Assembly: GCA_043718505.1 (NCBI GenBank)
Contig: JAYSVN010000029.1
Span: 1-48,580 of the forward strand
Origin: JAGOSA01 sp043718505
Lineage (GTDB): Bacteria > Patescibacteriota > Minisyncoccia > Phycocordibacterales > UBA9973
DNA: 48,580 nucleotides
Direction of reading: 5' to 3'
Program-made: the position numbers and the translations under genes
Shown: positions 8,030 through 16,168 of the stretch, piece by piece
Layout: the number at the start of each line of letters is the position of its first letter
How positions within the stretch are numbered: the stretch's first letter is position 1
Notes under the pieces: generated by a model
Told to the model about the DNA's origin: nothing
Databases searched by the model: none
What the model saw: the letters and a program-made list of their open reading frames with translations, nothing else

Positions 8030-8758
8030 ATGCCCGAGAAAAAACCCTACAAACTCCTCTTTTTTGATACTGAAACAACCGGTAGTCGTGAAGACGACCG
8101 CCTCATTCAAATTGCCTATATGTATGAAGGCCAGACAGCCTCCGAGCTTTTTAAGGCGCCCTTGCCTATTCAAATTGATGCTATGGCTGTGCATCATATA
8201 ACTAATAAAATGATTGAAGACAAGCCGCCATTTTTATACTCTGCAACGCATAAATATCTGCACGATCTGGCTCATGATGAAAATACTATTTTTGTGGCCC
8301 ACAATGCGCCGTTTGATCTCGCAATGCTCAAGCGTGAAGGTATTATTCCGATGAAATCAATTTGTACCCTCAAAGTTATTCGCGCCATTGATGAAGCCAG
8401 TAAAATTCCTTCATATAAATTGCAGTACTTGCGCTATCTTCTCGATATCGATATTGAAGCTACGGCACACGATGCTATGGGTGATGTTTTGGTTTTGGAA
8501 AAAATATATCGCCATCTTGAAAGTGAAATGTGTAAAAAGCATTCAATTGAAAATGATGCCGCTATCGAAATGATGATGGAAATTTCCGGTAAGCCGTCCC
8601 TCCTGAAACATATTAATTTCGGCAAACATAAAGGCAAAACAATTGACGAAGTCGCACGTACCGATAAAGGCTATTTGGAATGGCTCTACAATGAAAAAAA
8701 GAAAAATCCTGCCGACGAAACTGACTGGCTGTATACGCTTGAATATTATCTTAAATGA
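8030..8758 (+). CDS. DEDDh 3'-5' exonuclease with DUF3820-like tail
   Basis: A 242-residue protein. The exonuclease domain (about 1-175) shows ExoI FDTETTG (11-17), ExoII HNAPFDLAML (about 89-98) and ExoIII HDAMGDV (about 148-154), the DEDDh set of DnaQ and RNase T. The tail INFGKHKGKTIDEV followed by GYLEWLYN matches the DUF3820 pattern, often fused to such exonucleases. It may proofread or trim DNA or RNA ends; without a polymerase partner in the window the substrate is unknown. The -10 at 8018-8023 predicts a leaderless message. It is monocistronic and convergent with glmS. Confidence 0.9.
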   Translation: MPEKKPYKLLFFDTETTGSREDDRLIQIAYMYEGQTASELFKAPLPIQIDAMAVHHITNKMIEDKPPFLYSATHKYLHDLAHDENTIFVAHNAPFDLAMLKREGIIPMKSICTLKVIRAIDEASKIPSYKLQYLRYLLDIDIEATAHDAMGDVLVLEKIYRHLESEMCKKHSIENDAAIEMMMEISGKPSLLKHINFGKHKGKTIDEVARTDKGYLEWLYNEKKKNPADETDWLYTLEYYLK

Positions 8759-8774
8759 TTAATTATTTAAGATA

Positions 8775-8812
8775 AAAAATTCATAAAAGAAAAACCCCGG
8801 AAATTTCCGGGG
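8775..8812 (-). terminator. Rho-independent terminator of glmS
   Basis: A perfect 9-bp palindrome (CCCCGGAAA at 8795-8803, TTTCCGGGG at 8804-8812) is followed on the minus strand by TTTTCTTTT. It may also stop the plus-strand exonuclease transcript. Confidence 0.8.
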
Positions 8813-8840
8813 CTAATTGTTTAACATTTAAAATTGCGTA

Positions 8841-10712
8841 TTACTCAACTGTGACCGCTTTCGCTAAACCGCGAGGCTGGTCAACATCTTTACCGAGCAT
8901 ATGAGCAGTATGGTACGCCAGCAACTGAAGTGGGATTGATGCCGTAATTGCGTACAGATAATCCTTCGTCTTTGGTAATTCAATAACGTGGTCAGCCATT
9001 TCTTTTACGGTTTCATCGCCTTCAGTACACAATGCAATAATTTTTCCCTTACGAGATTTTATTTGACTCATTGCATTGAGCACTTTGTCGTACGTATCAG
9101 ACTCTTTAGTTGCAATCACAACAGTTGGCATATTCTCATCGATGAGTGCGATGATACCGTGCTTGATTTCAGCAGCGCATAATCCTTCCGCATGAATGTA
9201 CGATATCTCTTTAAGCTTCAGCGCTCCTTCGAGAGCAACCGGATATCCATAACCTCGGCCCATGTAGAGAAAATTCGGGCAATGCAGATATTGTTTGGCT
9301 ATAGCTTTGATTTCCTCAGTTTTATCAAGTAACATTTTCACTTGCTGAGGAAGACTGAGCATTGCGGCAACATGTCCCTGCATTTCCTTTTTCGTAATGA
9401 GACCTTTTTTGTAACCGATACTGAGTGCCATCATTGCAAATACTGAAACTTGAGCAGTGAAAGCTTTTGTCGAAGCCACACCAATTTCAACTCCGGCATG
9501 CGTGTAGCAACCAGCTTTGGTCAGTCTCGATAATTCTGATCCGACAACGTTGCAAATACCGAATACGTCACCAACTTTAGGTCTGGCCGTAATGAGCGCA
9601 CCGTTTGTATCAGCTGTTTGACCGGACTGAGAGACACCGATAATGACATCATCTTCATGAATAATCGGATTACGATATCTGAATTCAGATGCTGTTTCCA
9701 CCACGGTAGCAACTTTGGCAAAATCTTCAAGAAGATATTTGCCGACCATTGCTGCATGATACGACGTACCACAGCCAAGCAAAACGAAACGTCTGGCATT
9801 CAGAAATCTTTTGAAATCATCCTGAATTCCGCCAAGAACAATCTTTGACGACTTCTGGCGAATTCGGCCACGCATTGTGTCTTCGAGGCTCCTCGTCTGC
9901 TCATGAATTTCCTTGAGCATAAAGTGATCAAAACCACCTTTTTCAATCTGTTCAAGTGTCATCGTGATTTCATCCAAATAAGGAGTAATTTCACGCTGCT
10001 CAAGATCAGTGATTTTAGGAAGTTCATCAAGAATGATTGTTGCAATCTGACCGTCATCAAGATTAATTACTTTTTCAGAGTAACCAATTATTGGCCCTTC
10101 ACTTGAAGCAACTATGTATTCTTTGTAATCCATAGTGAGACCGATAACAACCGGACTCGACATTCGCGCAGCAACCAAAAGATTTGGGTAGTCTGCGTGT
10201 AGAACAACGATTGCATATGCCCCGACAATTTCATGAAGAGCAGCCCTGACCGCATCAGTGAGACTGAATGAAGGATTTTCCTTCATTATATCTGTGATAA
10301 GGAGCGGCAGAACTTCAGTGTCGGTATCACTTTTGAAAGTGTAACCTTTACGCTCAAGTAACTTCTTGAGTGCGCGATAATTTTCAATCTGACCGTTATG
10401 GACAAGAGAGATTTTATTATCAGCTGAAAGATGCGGATGCGCATTTATAACACTTGGCACACCATGTGTTGCCCAACGTGTATGACCAATACCCGCCGTT
10501 CCGTTGAGATCCACGTTGAGATTTGCATCTTGCCCGGCGATAGCCTCATTCAATTTATCAATATTACCTAACGCTTTTATTGTCGTTAGTTTTCCGTTTT
10601 TCTGGATAGTGAGACCCGCGCTATCGTAGCCGCGGTATTCAAGGGCTTTCAGTCCCTTAAGAATAACTAGCATAGCTTCTCTATGACCAATGTAAGCAGT
10701 GATTCCACACAT
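8841..10712 (-). CDS. glmS: Glutamine-fructose-6-phosphate aminotransferase
   Basis: A 623-residue GlmS. It begins MCGITAYIGH, so Cys2 becomes the N-terminal nucleophile of the glutaminase domain after Met removal; GYDSAG, HTRWATHG and HNGQIEN follow. Two SIS sugar-isomerase domains follow (about 290-460 and 465-610), with CGTSYHA, SQSGQTADT and the C-terminal KAVTVE. It makes glucosamine-6-phosphate, the first committed step to UDP-GlcNAc for peptidoglycan. Length is normal. No glmS ribozyme consensus was recognised in the 130-nt upstream gap. A TTTACA and TATAAC pair 16 nt apart in that gap is a candidate promoter with a leader of about 33 nt. Confidence 0.97.
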   Translation of the reverse strand: MCGITAYIGHREAMLVILKGLKALEYRGYDSAGLTIQKNGKLTTIKALGNIDKLNEAIAGQDANLNVDLNGTAGIGHTRWATHGVPSVINAHPHLSADNKISLVHNGQIENYRALKKLLERKGYTFKSDTDTEVLPLLITDIMKENPSFSLTDAVRAALHEIVGAYAIVVLHADYPNLLVAARMSSPVVIGLTMDYKEYIVASSEGPIIGYSEKVINLDDGQIATIILDELPKITDLEQREITPYLDEITMTLEQIEKGGFDHFMLKEIHEQTRSLEDTMRGRIRQKSSKIVLGGIQDDFKRFLNARRFVLLGCGTSYHAAMVGKYLLEDFAKVATVVETASEFRYRNPIIHEDDVIIGVSQSGQTADTNGALITARPKVGDVFGICNVVGSELSRLTKAGCYTHAGVEIGVASTKAFTAQVSVFAMMALSIGYKKGLITKKEMQGHVAAMLSLPQQVKMLLDKTEEIKAIAKQYLHCPNFLYMGRGYGYPVALEGALKLKEISYIHAEGLCAAEIKHGIIALIDENMPTVVIATKESDTYDKVLNAMSQIKSRKGKIIALCTEGDETVKEMADHVIELPKTKDYLYAITASIPLQLLAYHTAHMLGKDVDQPRGLAKAVTVE

Positions 10713-10796
10713 TCTATTTAGTTTTTAATTGTTTTTAGGATAGTTTTGCTTAGTTATACTACTATATATTTATTTGTAAAGGGTTTAGGGAAGAGC

Positions 10797-10825
10797 TTGA
10801 CTTTTATAGTTTTAGGTGATATAAT
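10797..10825 (+). promoter_or_regulatory. Sigma-70 type promoter
   Basis: TTGACT (10797-10802), a 17-nt spacer and TATAAT (10820-10825). It is the strongest consensus promoter in this part of the window and drives the small membrane gene at 10844 with a predicted leader of about 12 nt. Confidence 0.8.
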
Positions 10826-10843
10826 AAAGAAAAAGCTAAAACT

Positions 10844-11059
10844 ATGGACACTATAGCAATGATCTTTCGAAACATTTTTGATGCAGCATTTGGTAATAGG
10901 CAGCGCACAACGGTAACAATTTGCGCACTTGTTATCCTTTACTTCCTTTTTCATCCTGCTTTCTTTCAGGCATGCCTCCAATTAGTAATAATCCTCGCGA
11001 TTGTTCTATACGTAATTAAGGTAATGTTTTTTGGAACGAAAAGTAGCGGAAAAAAATGA
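10844..11059 (+). CDS. Small membrane protein (71 aa), unknown
   Basis: The product starts MDTIAMIFRN and has two hydrophobic segments (about 24-40 and 44-64, with LVIILAIVLYVIKVMFF) and a basic tail ending SSGKK. No family is recognised. The support is its context: a near-perfect promoter 19 nt upstream and a strong terminator 17 nt after the stop, so it is an independent small transcription unit. It is divergent from glmS and convergent with dnaK. The message could also act as a regulatory RNA, but the hydrophobic coding pattern favours a real peptide. Confidence 0.7.
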   Translation: MDTIAMIFRNIFDAAFGNRQRTTVTICALVILYFLFHPAFFQACLQLVIILAIVLYVIKVMFFGTKSSGKK

Positions 11060-11075
11060 GGTACACAATTAAATA

Positions 11076-11109
11076 AAAAGCCTTGAGAAAATTCTCAGGG
11101 CTTTTTTAT
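11076..11109. terminator. Bidirectional terminator
   Basis: AAAAGCC-TTGAGAA pairs with TTCTCAGGGCTTTT, with T-runs on both strands. It is shared by the plus-strand small gene and the minus-strand dnaK. Confidence 0.85.
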
Positions 11110-11150
11110 TTTTACTAATTTAATTTGATGATAATGTATTGTGAGTGAAA

Positions 11151-13067
11151 TTATTTCTGTTCGCTTTCTGTCTTTGGAGTTTCAGTCGTACTTTCAGCTT
11201 TCGGTTCACTTGTGCTGTCTGCTTGCTGAGCACCTTCCGGAGCTTGCTCGCCTGTCGGCGCTGAACTAGCTTTGGCCATTTCCTCTCCAATTTTTGTAAG
11301 CGAATCAGAAAGTGCAGTTGTTGCAGTCTTTATAGCTGCCATATCAGTTCCCTCTTTAGCTGTTTTTAGTTCAGCTATTTTGCTTTCAACAAGTGACTTT
11401 GTTTCAGGTGTTGCTTTGTCGCCATAATCTTTGAGACTTTTCTCGGCAGTGAAAAGCATTTGTTCAGCCATGTTTTTTGCATCGACGAGTTCTTTCTTTT
11501 GCGCGTCTTCGGTAGCATGTGTTTCGGCTTCTTTTTTCATGCGTTCAATATCAGCATCAGTGAGACCAGAACGAGCTTCGATTCGAATCGATTGCTCTTT
11601 GCCTGAAGCTTTATCTTTTGCCTTCACCTGGAGAATTCCGTTGGCATCAACATCAAACATGACTTCGATTTGAGGCATGCCGCGTTGAGATGGTGGTATG
11701 CCATCGAGAATAAATCGGCCCAGTGATTTGTTGTCGGCAGCCATAGGTCGCTCGCCTTGGACAATATGAATTTCGACTTGGGTTTGATTGTCGGCTGCGG
11801 TTGAAAATACTTGCGACTTAGAAGTCGGAATAGTCATGTTGCGTTCAACAAGCTTGGTCGCAACACCGCCTAGTGTTTCGATACCAAGTGAAAGAGGAAT
11901 GACATCGAGCAAGAGAACATCTTTAACATCACCCTGCAAGACACCGGCTTGCACAGCTGCACCGAGCGCTACAACTTCATCCGGATTGATCGAGCGATTT
12001 GGATCTTTGCCGAAAAACTTCTTCACTTCTTCAATCATCTTCGGCATGCGAGTCTGGCCACCAACAAGAATAATTTCATTGATGTCAGCGATTTTGAAAG
12101 GTGACGCTTCCATAGCACGCTTGGTAATCATCATGGCGCGAGCGATAAAGTCATCAGCAATTTCCTCAAGCTTGGCACGAGTCATTTTCATGAGCAAGTG
12201 CTGAGGGCCTTCGGCAGTTGAAGTGATGAATGGAATATTGATTTCAGTTTCATTGGTCGTCGAAAGTTCGATCTTGGCTTTTTCTGCCGCTTCATCGAGA
12301 CGCTGTAGTGCAAGCGGATCTTTTGAAACGTCCACGCCTGACTCCTTCTTATATTCATCCGCGATGTAGCGAATAATTTTTTTATCGATATCACGTCCGC
12401 CGAGGTGGTGGTCACCGTCGGTTGATTTTACTTCGATCACGTCGTTGCCAACTTCGAGCACAGAAACGTCGAACGTACCGCCGCCAAAGTCGAAGACCAC
12501 AATTTTTTCATCTTTTTTTGTTGAAAAACCGTATGCCAGAGCGGCAGCCGTTGGCTCGTTGATGATACGCATGACTTCAAGACCGGCAATGGCGCCAGCA
12601 TCTTTTGTAGCTTTGCGTTGCGCGTCGTTGAAGTAGGCCGGAACTGTAATGACGGCCTGGGTAATTTTCTCTCCGAGCTTGGCTTCAGCATCAGTTTTGA
12701 GTTTACCGAGAATCATCGCCGAAATTTCTTCCGGGCGATATGCTGCGCCGCCAATATTGGCTTTGACACCGCCATCATCGGAACGTTCAATTTTGTAGCT
12801 TGCGGTTTCTTTGTCTGAATTGAGTTCAGGATCTTCGAAGCGATGACCCATGAAGCGCTTGATGCCGTAGATAGTGTTTTGCGGATTGGTGACGGCCTGG
12901 CGCTTGGCGAGCTGACCGACGAGTCGCTCACCTGTTTTTGAAATTGCCACAACAGACGGCGTGGTGCGCTGACCTTCAGCATTTTCAATTATTTTCGGCT
13001 GACCGCCTTCGATGATGGCGATAGCTGAGTTTGTAGTTCCTAAGTCGATTCCGATTATTTTTGACAT
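11151..13067 (-). CDS. dnaK: Chaperone DnaK (Hsp70)
   Basis: A 638-residue Hsp70. The ATPase domain begins IIGIDLGTTNSA; it has TVPAYFNDAQR, IINEPTAAALAYG, FDFGGGTFDVS and ILVGGQTRMP. The linker DVLLLDVIPLSLGIE leads to the substrate-binding domain and a helical lid. The tail is rich in Ala, Glu, Ser and Thr and ends SEQK rather than the common EEVKKDD-like end. It refolds and disaggregates proteins with GrpE (15553-16134) and a DnaJ not seen here. No CIRCE or HAIR element was found upstream. The ATG follows an AT-rich sequence without Shine-Dalgarno. Confidence 0.98.
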   Translation of the reverse strand: MSKIIGIDLGTTNSAIAIIEGGQPKIIENAEGQRTTPSVVAISKTGERLVGQLAKRQAVTNPQNTIYGIKRFMGHRFEDPELNSDKETASYKIERSDDGGVKANIGGAAYRPEEISAMILGKLKTDAEAKLGEKITQAVITVPAYFNDAQRKATKDAGAIAGLEVMRIINEPTAAALAYGFSTKKDEKIVVFDFGGGTFDVSVLEVGNDVIEVKSTDGDHHLGGRDIDKKIIRYIADEYKKESGVDVSKDPLALQRLDEAAEKAKIELSTTNETEINIPFITSTAEGPQHLLMKMTRAKLEEIADDFIARAMMITKRAMEASPFKIADINEIILVGGQTRMPKMIEEVKKFFGKDPNRSINPDEVVALGAAVQAGVLQGDVKDVLLLDVIPLSLGIETLGGVATKLVERNMTIPTSKSQVFSTAADNQTQVEIHIVQGERPMAADNKSLGRFILDGIPPSQRGMPQIEVMFDVDANGILQVKAKDKASGKEQSIRIEARSGLTDADIERMKKEAETHATEDAQKKELVDAKNMAEQMLFTAEKSLKDYGDKATPETKSLVESKIAELKTAKEGTDMAAIKTATTALSDSLTKIGEEMAKASSAPTGEQAPEGAQQADSTSEPKAESTTETPKTESEQK

Positions 13068-13097
13068 ATGATTTTTAATTAATTAATTTATAAAAGA

Positions 13098-13553
13098 TTA
13101 TGTGTTACTAATTGCAAAGACTAAAAAAGTAATGATTGCACTAGTAAAAATAATTAATCCCGCCCATTGGAAGAAAATTTGTATATTTCTTACTGTAAAC
13201 CACTTAATTTTCCAGATGGGTTTTCGTCCCACACTTGTATAATTATTTGATGGATTTATGCCCTTTGCCATAGTTTCATTTATATGTTTTTGCTCTATTC
13301 CACATATTCGTATTACCAATAGACATGAGACCCCGATAGCGAAAGCTGCACTAGCAAACATTATCCATGACCAATGCAAAATATCAGACCGTAGTATATT
13401 TTCAGAATTTTTAACAAAACCAAAAGAAAAGCCTATCGCACCCAAAGAAATCGTAAAAATCCAGTGATCTATAAAATCTGAAATTTTTTGCATAACTGAA
13501 CCTTGTTCTCTAAAATTCTGGTGCCATCTATTTTCTAATTCTTGATTTAGCAT
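13098..13553 (-). CDS. Unknown membrane protein (151 aa)
   Basis: The product has an N-terminal amphipathic part (MLNQELENRWHQNFREQG), then three hydrophobic segments at about 30-48, 62-82 and 125-147. A hydrophilic loop follows the second segment (EQKHINETMAKGINPSNN). No known family is recognised. It lies 30 nt upstream of dnaK on the same strand and could share its transcript. Codon use is more AT-rich than dnaK, as is common for the accessory genes here. Function unknown. Confidence 0.6.
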   Translation of the reverse strand: MLNQELENRWHQNFREQGSVMQKISDFIDHWIFTISLGAIGFSFGFVKNSENILRSDILHWSWIMFASAAFAIGVSCLLVIRICGIEQKHINETMAKGINPSNNYTSVGRKPIWKIKWFTVRNIQIFFQWAGLIIFTSAIITFLVFAISNT

Positions 13554-13590
13554 AATTTGTATTTAATTTATAACTTTTCCGCGTCTACAC

Positions 13591-13872
13591 TTACTTCTTC
13601 TCACTTCCCGCTTTAAAATCCGCTGACTGAAATGGGCTTGGAATTTCTGGAGCAGTCATATCTATTTCGCCAAACTGCTTTTCATAATTTGCTATCTGTT
13701 CAGAAAAAAACAGGGCAATACTTTTGGCGACCTTCGGCGTGGTGGCGTATGGATCGAGGTTGTTGCCTGATGTCATGCAAAACATGACGGCTTCTTTATT
13801 AAATGCGCCGAGTGCGCCGTCACAGAATTTTTTTGGCAATTGGTTAAAGTCTACTTTTGTTGGGTCTACCAT
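13591..13872 (-). CDS. Small DUF3467-like protein
   Basis: The 93-residue product has a C-terminal half with TTPKVAKSIALFFSEQI followed by YEKQFGEI, which resembles the DUF3467 signature (AK, then a helix, then YEKxFGEI). The N-terminal half holds FNKEAVMFCMTSGNN, a likely strand pair. The family has no established function. It is 37 nt upstream of the small membrane gene and could be the first gene of a run ending at dnaK. No Shine-Dalgarno; the ATG context is nearly identical to that of dnaK (AAAAATCAT before ATG). Confidence 0.6.
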   Translation of the reverse strand: MVDPTKVDFNQLPKKFCDGALGAFNKEAVMFCMTSGNNLDPYATTPKVAKSIALFFSEQIANYEKQFGEIDMTAPEIPSPFQSADFKAGSEKK

Positions 13873-14000
13873 ATGATTTTTAAATAAATTATTTTAATAA
13901 ATTTTTATTAATAACTAATAATTTCTCAAATATGCGTTTGTGTAGCCAAATTATATACTTACCCATTTATTTTGACAAGCTTTTCGTGACCACCAATTCC

Positions 14001-14029
14001 TTGTCAAATACAATATAACATAATAAAAT
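14001..14029 (+). promoter_or_regulatory. Candidate sigma-70 promoter
   Basis: TTGTCA (14001-14006), 17 nt, TAAAAT (14024-14029). It places the transcript start about 3 nt before ATG 14039. Confidence 0.5.
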
Positions 14030-14038
14030 GAAGCTGTA

Positions 14039-14596
14039 ATGAAGAAAAACAACCCCCAATCTGCCATTTTAAAGGTCCTGGGTCGCAAAAAAGCCCTATC
14101 TTTGGACAAACTCAAGTCTGAGTCGGAAACTGCTCTCTTGGGCGATTTTAAAGGCCAATATAAGGGCACCACCAAGCCTTCATATGCGGTTGGACGGGCA
14201 ATAAAGGCCATGATCGATACTGGTCTAGCGGAAGTGCTTTCGGCTGGGCAAAGTGACTTTGTGCGCATCACAGCTGCCGGTCGCGAGAAGCTTTACCGAG
14301 ATGAACTTTCGAGCACGAGCATGCCAATTTCTCGCACCTGGGACGGCAAGTGGCGCCTCGTTATGATTGACCTACCGGAAGATCGCAAAAACGAGCGCGA
14401 GGCTTTGCGCTACTTACTCAAGAAAGCCGGTTTTGAACTTTTGAAAAATTCGGTCTGGGTTTCCCCTTTTCCTTTTGAGCAATTTTTTACCAATATTAAA
14501 AAAGATCTGGGCCTAACGACGGAGATGATGATTGTGGTGACGGATACGATTGATACTGAAACTGAGAAAGTGCTTTTTGAGGTTTTTGGGAAATAA
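14039..14596 (+). CDS. PaaX-like regulator with Cas2-like domain
   Basis: A 185-residue protein. The N-terminal 90 residues look like a winged helix (AILKVLGRKKALSLDKL, later VRITAAGREKL). The C-terminal part begins WDGKWRLVMIDLPEDRKNEREALRYLL (given as a region, about residues 100-126) and continues with GFELLKNSVWVSPFPF, the ferredoxin-like Cas2-type fold of PaaX_M. Such proteins are often labelled Cas2, but no repeats, Cas1 or other cas genes are present, so a transcriptional regulator is more likely. The third C-terminal domain of full PaaX is missing. Its target is unknown. It is divergent from the DUF3467-like gene. Confidence 0.75.
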   Translation: MKKNNPQSAILKVLGRKKALSLDKLKSESETALLGDFKGQYKGTTKPSYAVGRAIKAMIDTGLAEVLSAGQSDFVRITAAGREKLYRDELSSTSMPISRTWDGKWRLVMIDLPEDRKNEREALRYLLKKAGFELLKNSVWVSPFPFEQFFTNIKKDLGLTTEMMIVVTDTIDTETEKVLFEVFGK

Positions 14597-14613
14597 AAAT
14601 AGCAACCTGTAAA

Positions 14614-14868
14614 TTACTTTGGGTGAACGTTTTTGTAAGTGTTTTCAGATCTACGCTCAATGGTGTCAATGTGATTACCAGAAATCCTCAGGGTAAAGAT
14701 TACTCGGAAAGATCCCTTGCGAACACGAAAAATATCTTTGGTTCCCGCAAGCTTTTTTACATCCAGTCCTGCTAAATTATCAACTTCAATCTTATCCACC
14801 AATGCAGACAAATATTTATGTTCCCTTGGCGAAACCTTTGCCAAAAGTTTTTTGATTGCATCCGGCAT
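14614..14868 (-). CDS. RelE/ParE-family toxin
   Basis: The 84-residue basic protein has the RelE-fold pattern: N-terminal helices (AIKKLLAKVSPREHKYLSAL), then DVKKLAGTKDIFRVRKGSFRVIFTL, where the RVRKGSFRVIF strand pair is typical, and a C-terminal HIDTIERRSENTYKN. The family cleaves mRNA on the ribosome or poisons gyrase; which applies cannot be decided. Its start lies 3 nt after the antitoxin stop, the usual antitoxin-then-toxin order. It is likely expressed only from the antitoxin promoter. Confidence 0.85.
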   Translation of the reverse strand: MPDAIKKLLAKVSPREHKYLSALVDKIEVDNLAGLDVKKLAGTKDIFRVRKGSFRVIFTLRISGNHIDTIERRSENTYKNVHPK

Positions 14869-14871
14869 ATA

Positions 14872-15120
14872 TTACTTTTTGAGAGATTTTCTAAGGATAG
14901 CAGCTAATTTTTTTGCCGAGATTCCTCCGCCCGGCATAGATCTAAAATCCCCAATAGTCTCCCAAACCTCTTCCACGGGTTCGAGACGAAATACCGGTCG
15001 TGAGCGTTTAACTACGAGAAAACTTGCACCTTTTTCTAGGGCATCAATATATTTTTTAGCATTAAGACGAAATTCTTTGAACGGAACAATTTGTTCTTTT
15101 GTAGTCATTTTTCTTTTCAT
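14872..15120 (-). CDS. Phd/YefM-type antitoxin
   Basis: The 82-residue protein has the Phd/YefM layout: a basic N-terminus, VPFKEFRLNAKKYIDALEKG, then SFLVVKRSRPVFRLEPV. The C-terminal part (ISAKKLAAILRKSLKK) would wrap the toxin. Starts at 15120 and 15108 are possible; 15120 is chosen because a -10 (TAAACT, 15127-15132) ends exactly 7 nt before it. A perfect 11-bp inverted repeat covers the promoter and is the likely autoregulatory operator. The pair sits between a PaaX-like gene and grpE. Confidence 0.85.
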   Translation of the reverse strand: MKRKMTTKEQIVPFKEFRLNAKKYIDALEKGASFLVVKRSRPVFRLEPVEEVWETIGDFRSMPGGGISAKKLAAILRKSLKK

Positions 15121-15121
15121 T

Positions 15122-15155
15122 CTTAAAGTTTATCTTTAGTTAAACTTTAAGTCAA
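15122..15155 (-). promoter_or_regulatory. Toxin-antitoxin promoter with palindromic operator
   Basis: TTGACT (15150-15155), 17-nt spacer, TAAACT (15127-15132). The inverted repeat CTTAAAGTTTA (15122-15132) and TAAACTTTAAG (15141-15151), with an 8-nt gap, overlaps both elements. Binding by the antitoxin would block RNA polymerase. Confidence 0.75.
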
Positions 15156-15239
15156 TTAGTTTTAAGCTGCCCTTTTGCCGAGGCTACCCATAGCCTACCA
15201 TTACGGTATGAAATATTGTTTAAGAAATAATAAACTTTT

Positions 15240-15267
15240 TTGACTTTATTGCCCTGTGCGCTACTAT
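15240..15267 (+). promoter_or_regulatory. Promoter of near-leaderless small gene
   Basis: TTGACT (15240-15245), 16 nt, TACTAT (15262-15267). The hexamer ends 8 nt before ATG 15275. Confidence 0.6.
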
Positions 15268-15274
15268 TAAGTAT

Positions 15275-15556
15275 ATGTTTAAAGAAAATAATGAAGAAAA
15301 TTTAGTGGGTCCACGCGCGGGTGAAGGTGAGATACTTAAGTCAGATACAATGCAGTCTGAAGACGGACAGCCGCTATGGATGGCATTGCTTGATGATATT
15401 CATGCGATAACTCTTAAGCCAGAAGAAGTGAACGAAGCTAAGAATAAACTTTCAAAGCTTATGGGTGAACGCGAAGCTGACGTAAAAGCTTGTATGAATA
15501 TGCCAATTATTGAATGCAGGAAGTCATTGCTGAATATTGAAGAGGAAGTTGTTTAA
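15275..15556 (+). CDS. Unknown acidic small protein (93 aa)
   Basis: The product is acidic, starts MFKENNEENLVG, and has predicted helices around ALLDDIHAITLKPEEVNEAKNKLSKL (given as a region, residues 38-63) and a C-terminal MPIIECRKSLLNIEEEV. No membrane segment or family is recognised. A promoter sits 8 nt before the start, so it has its own unit. The stop overlaps the grpE stop by 3 nt in a tail-to-tail arrangement, with no terminator between the two. Function unknown. Confidence 0.65.
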   Translation: MFKENNEENLVGPRAGEGEILKSDTMQSEDGQPLWMALLDDIHAITLKPEEVNEAKNKLSKLMGEREADVKACMNMPIIECRKSLLNIEEEVV

Positions 15557-16134
15557 TTCCGATATTCAAATACATTTACTCTGGCCGGTCGGAAAATCTT
15601 GTCGCCATTTTTATATCCTTTTTGAATAACCTGGACCACGGTATGGTCTTTTGATTGTTCGTCGGTTGTTATCGCACTCATAGCTTCATGCATATTCGGA
15701 TCAACAGAATCACCAACTGTAACGGCAATTTCTTCAATTCCCTGCTCGCTGAGCACTTTGAGTAATTGCTGATGAATGTACTCCACACCTGTACGCCAAT
15801 TTTTGTCGACTTTTTCCCAGGCTTCTTTATTTGAGAAAGCCATATCGTATGCGTCGAGAACAGGCAAAAGTTCTTCGGCAAAATGTTCTTTGGCCATAGT
15901 TTCAATACGGCGATTGTGCTCAATTTCGCCTTTTTTATAGTTCATGAAATCGGCTCGCTCGCGTTGCCAGCTGGTCAGATATTCCTGCTTTTCTTTTTCG
16001 GCTTCGCGAAGTTGCTTGCGGAGTTTTTTGAGTGTGGCCTTGATGTCCTCTTCGCCGTCGGCATTGTATTCAAATTCAACGATGTCCTCATCGTCTTCGG
16101 GTGGAATATTATTTTTGAGTTCGTCGTCAGTCAT
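15553..16134 (-). CDS. grpE: Nucleotide exchange factor GrpE
   Basis: A 193-residue GrpE. An acidic N-terminus is followed by a long coiled coil (about 30-90; LKKLRKQLREAEKEKQEYLTSWQRERADFMNYKK as a region), a four-helix part with LLPVLDAYDMAF, and the beta domain with VDPNMHEAMS, VVQVIQKGYKNGDKIFRPARVNV near the end. It releases ADP from DnaK. It is separated from dnaK by about 2.5 kb of accessory genes. Its own promoter (TTGAAA 16163-16168, 16 nt, TATAAT 16141-16146) lies inside the end of the upstream gene and ends 7 nt before the ATG. Confidence 0.97.
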   Translation of the reverse strand: MTDDELKNNIPPEDDEDIVEFEYNADGEEDIKATLKKLRKQLREAEKEKQEYLTSWQRERADFMNYKKGEIEHNRRIETMAKEHFAEELLPVLDAYDMAFSNKEAWEKVDKNWRTGVEYIHQQLLKVLSEQGIEEIAVTVGDSVDPNMHEAMSAITTDEQSKDHTVVQVIQKGYKNGDKIFRPARVNVFEYRN

Positions 16135-16140
16135 GAGGCA

Positions 16141-16168
16141 ATTATACTTACATTGAGATTTGTTTCAA
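16141..16168 (-). promoter_or_regulatory. Leaderless grpE promoter
   Basis: TTGAAA (16163-16168), 16-nt spacer, TATAAT (16141-16146) on the minus strand. The hexamer ends exactly 7 nt from the A of ATG 16134. The -35 overlaps the 3' coding end of the upstream gene. Confidence 0.7.

Noticed and set aside
13068..13097. CIRCE or HAIR heat-shock operator upstream of dnaK or grpE
   Set aside because: No TTAGCACTC-N9-GAGTGCTAA-like repeat is present.
14039..14596. A CRISPR-Cas locus around the Cas2-like gene
   Set aside because: No direct repeats or cas1-like frame were found in the flanks.
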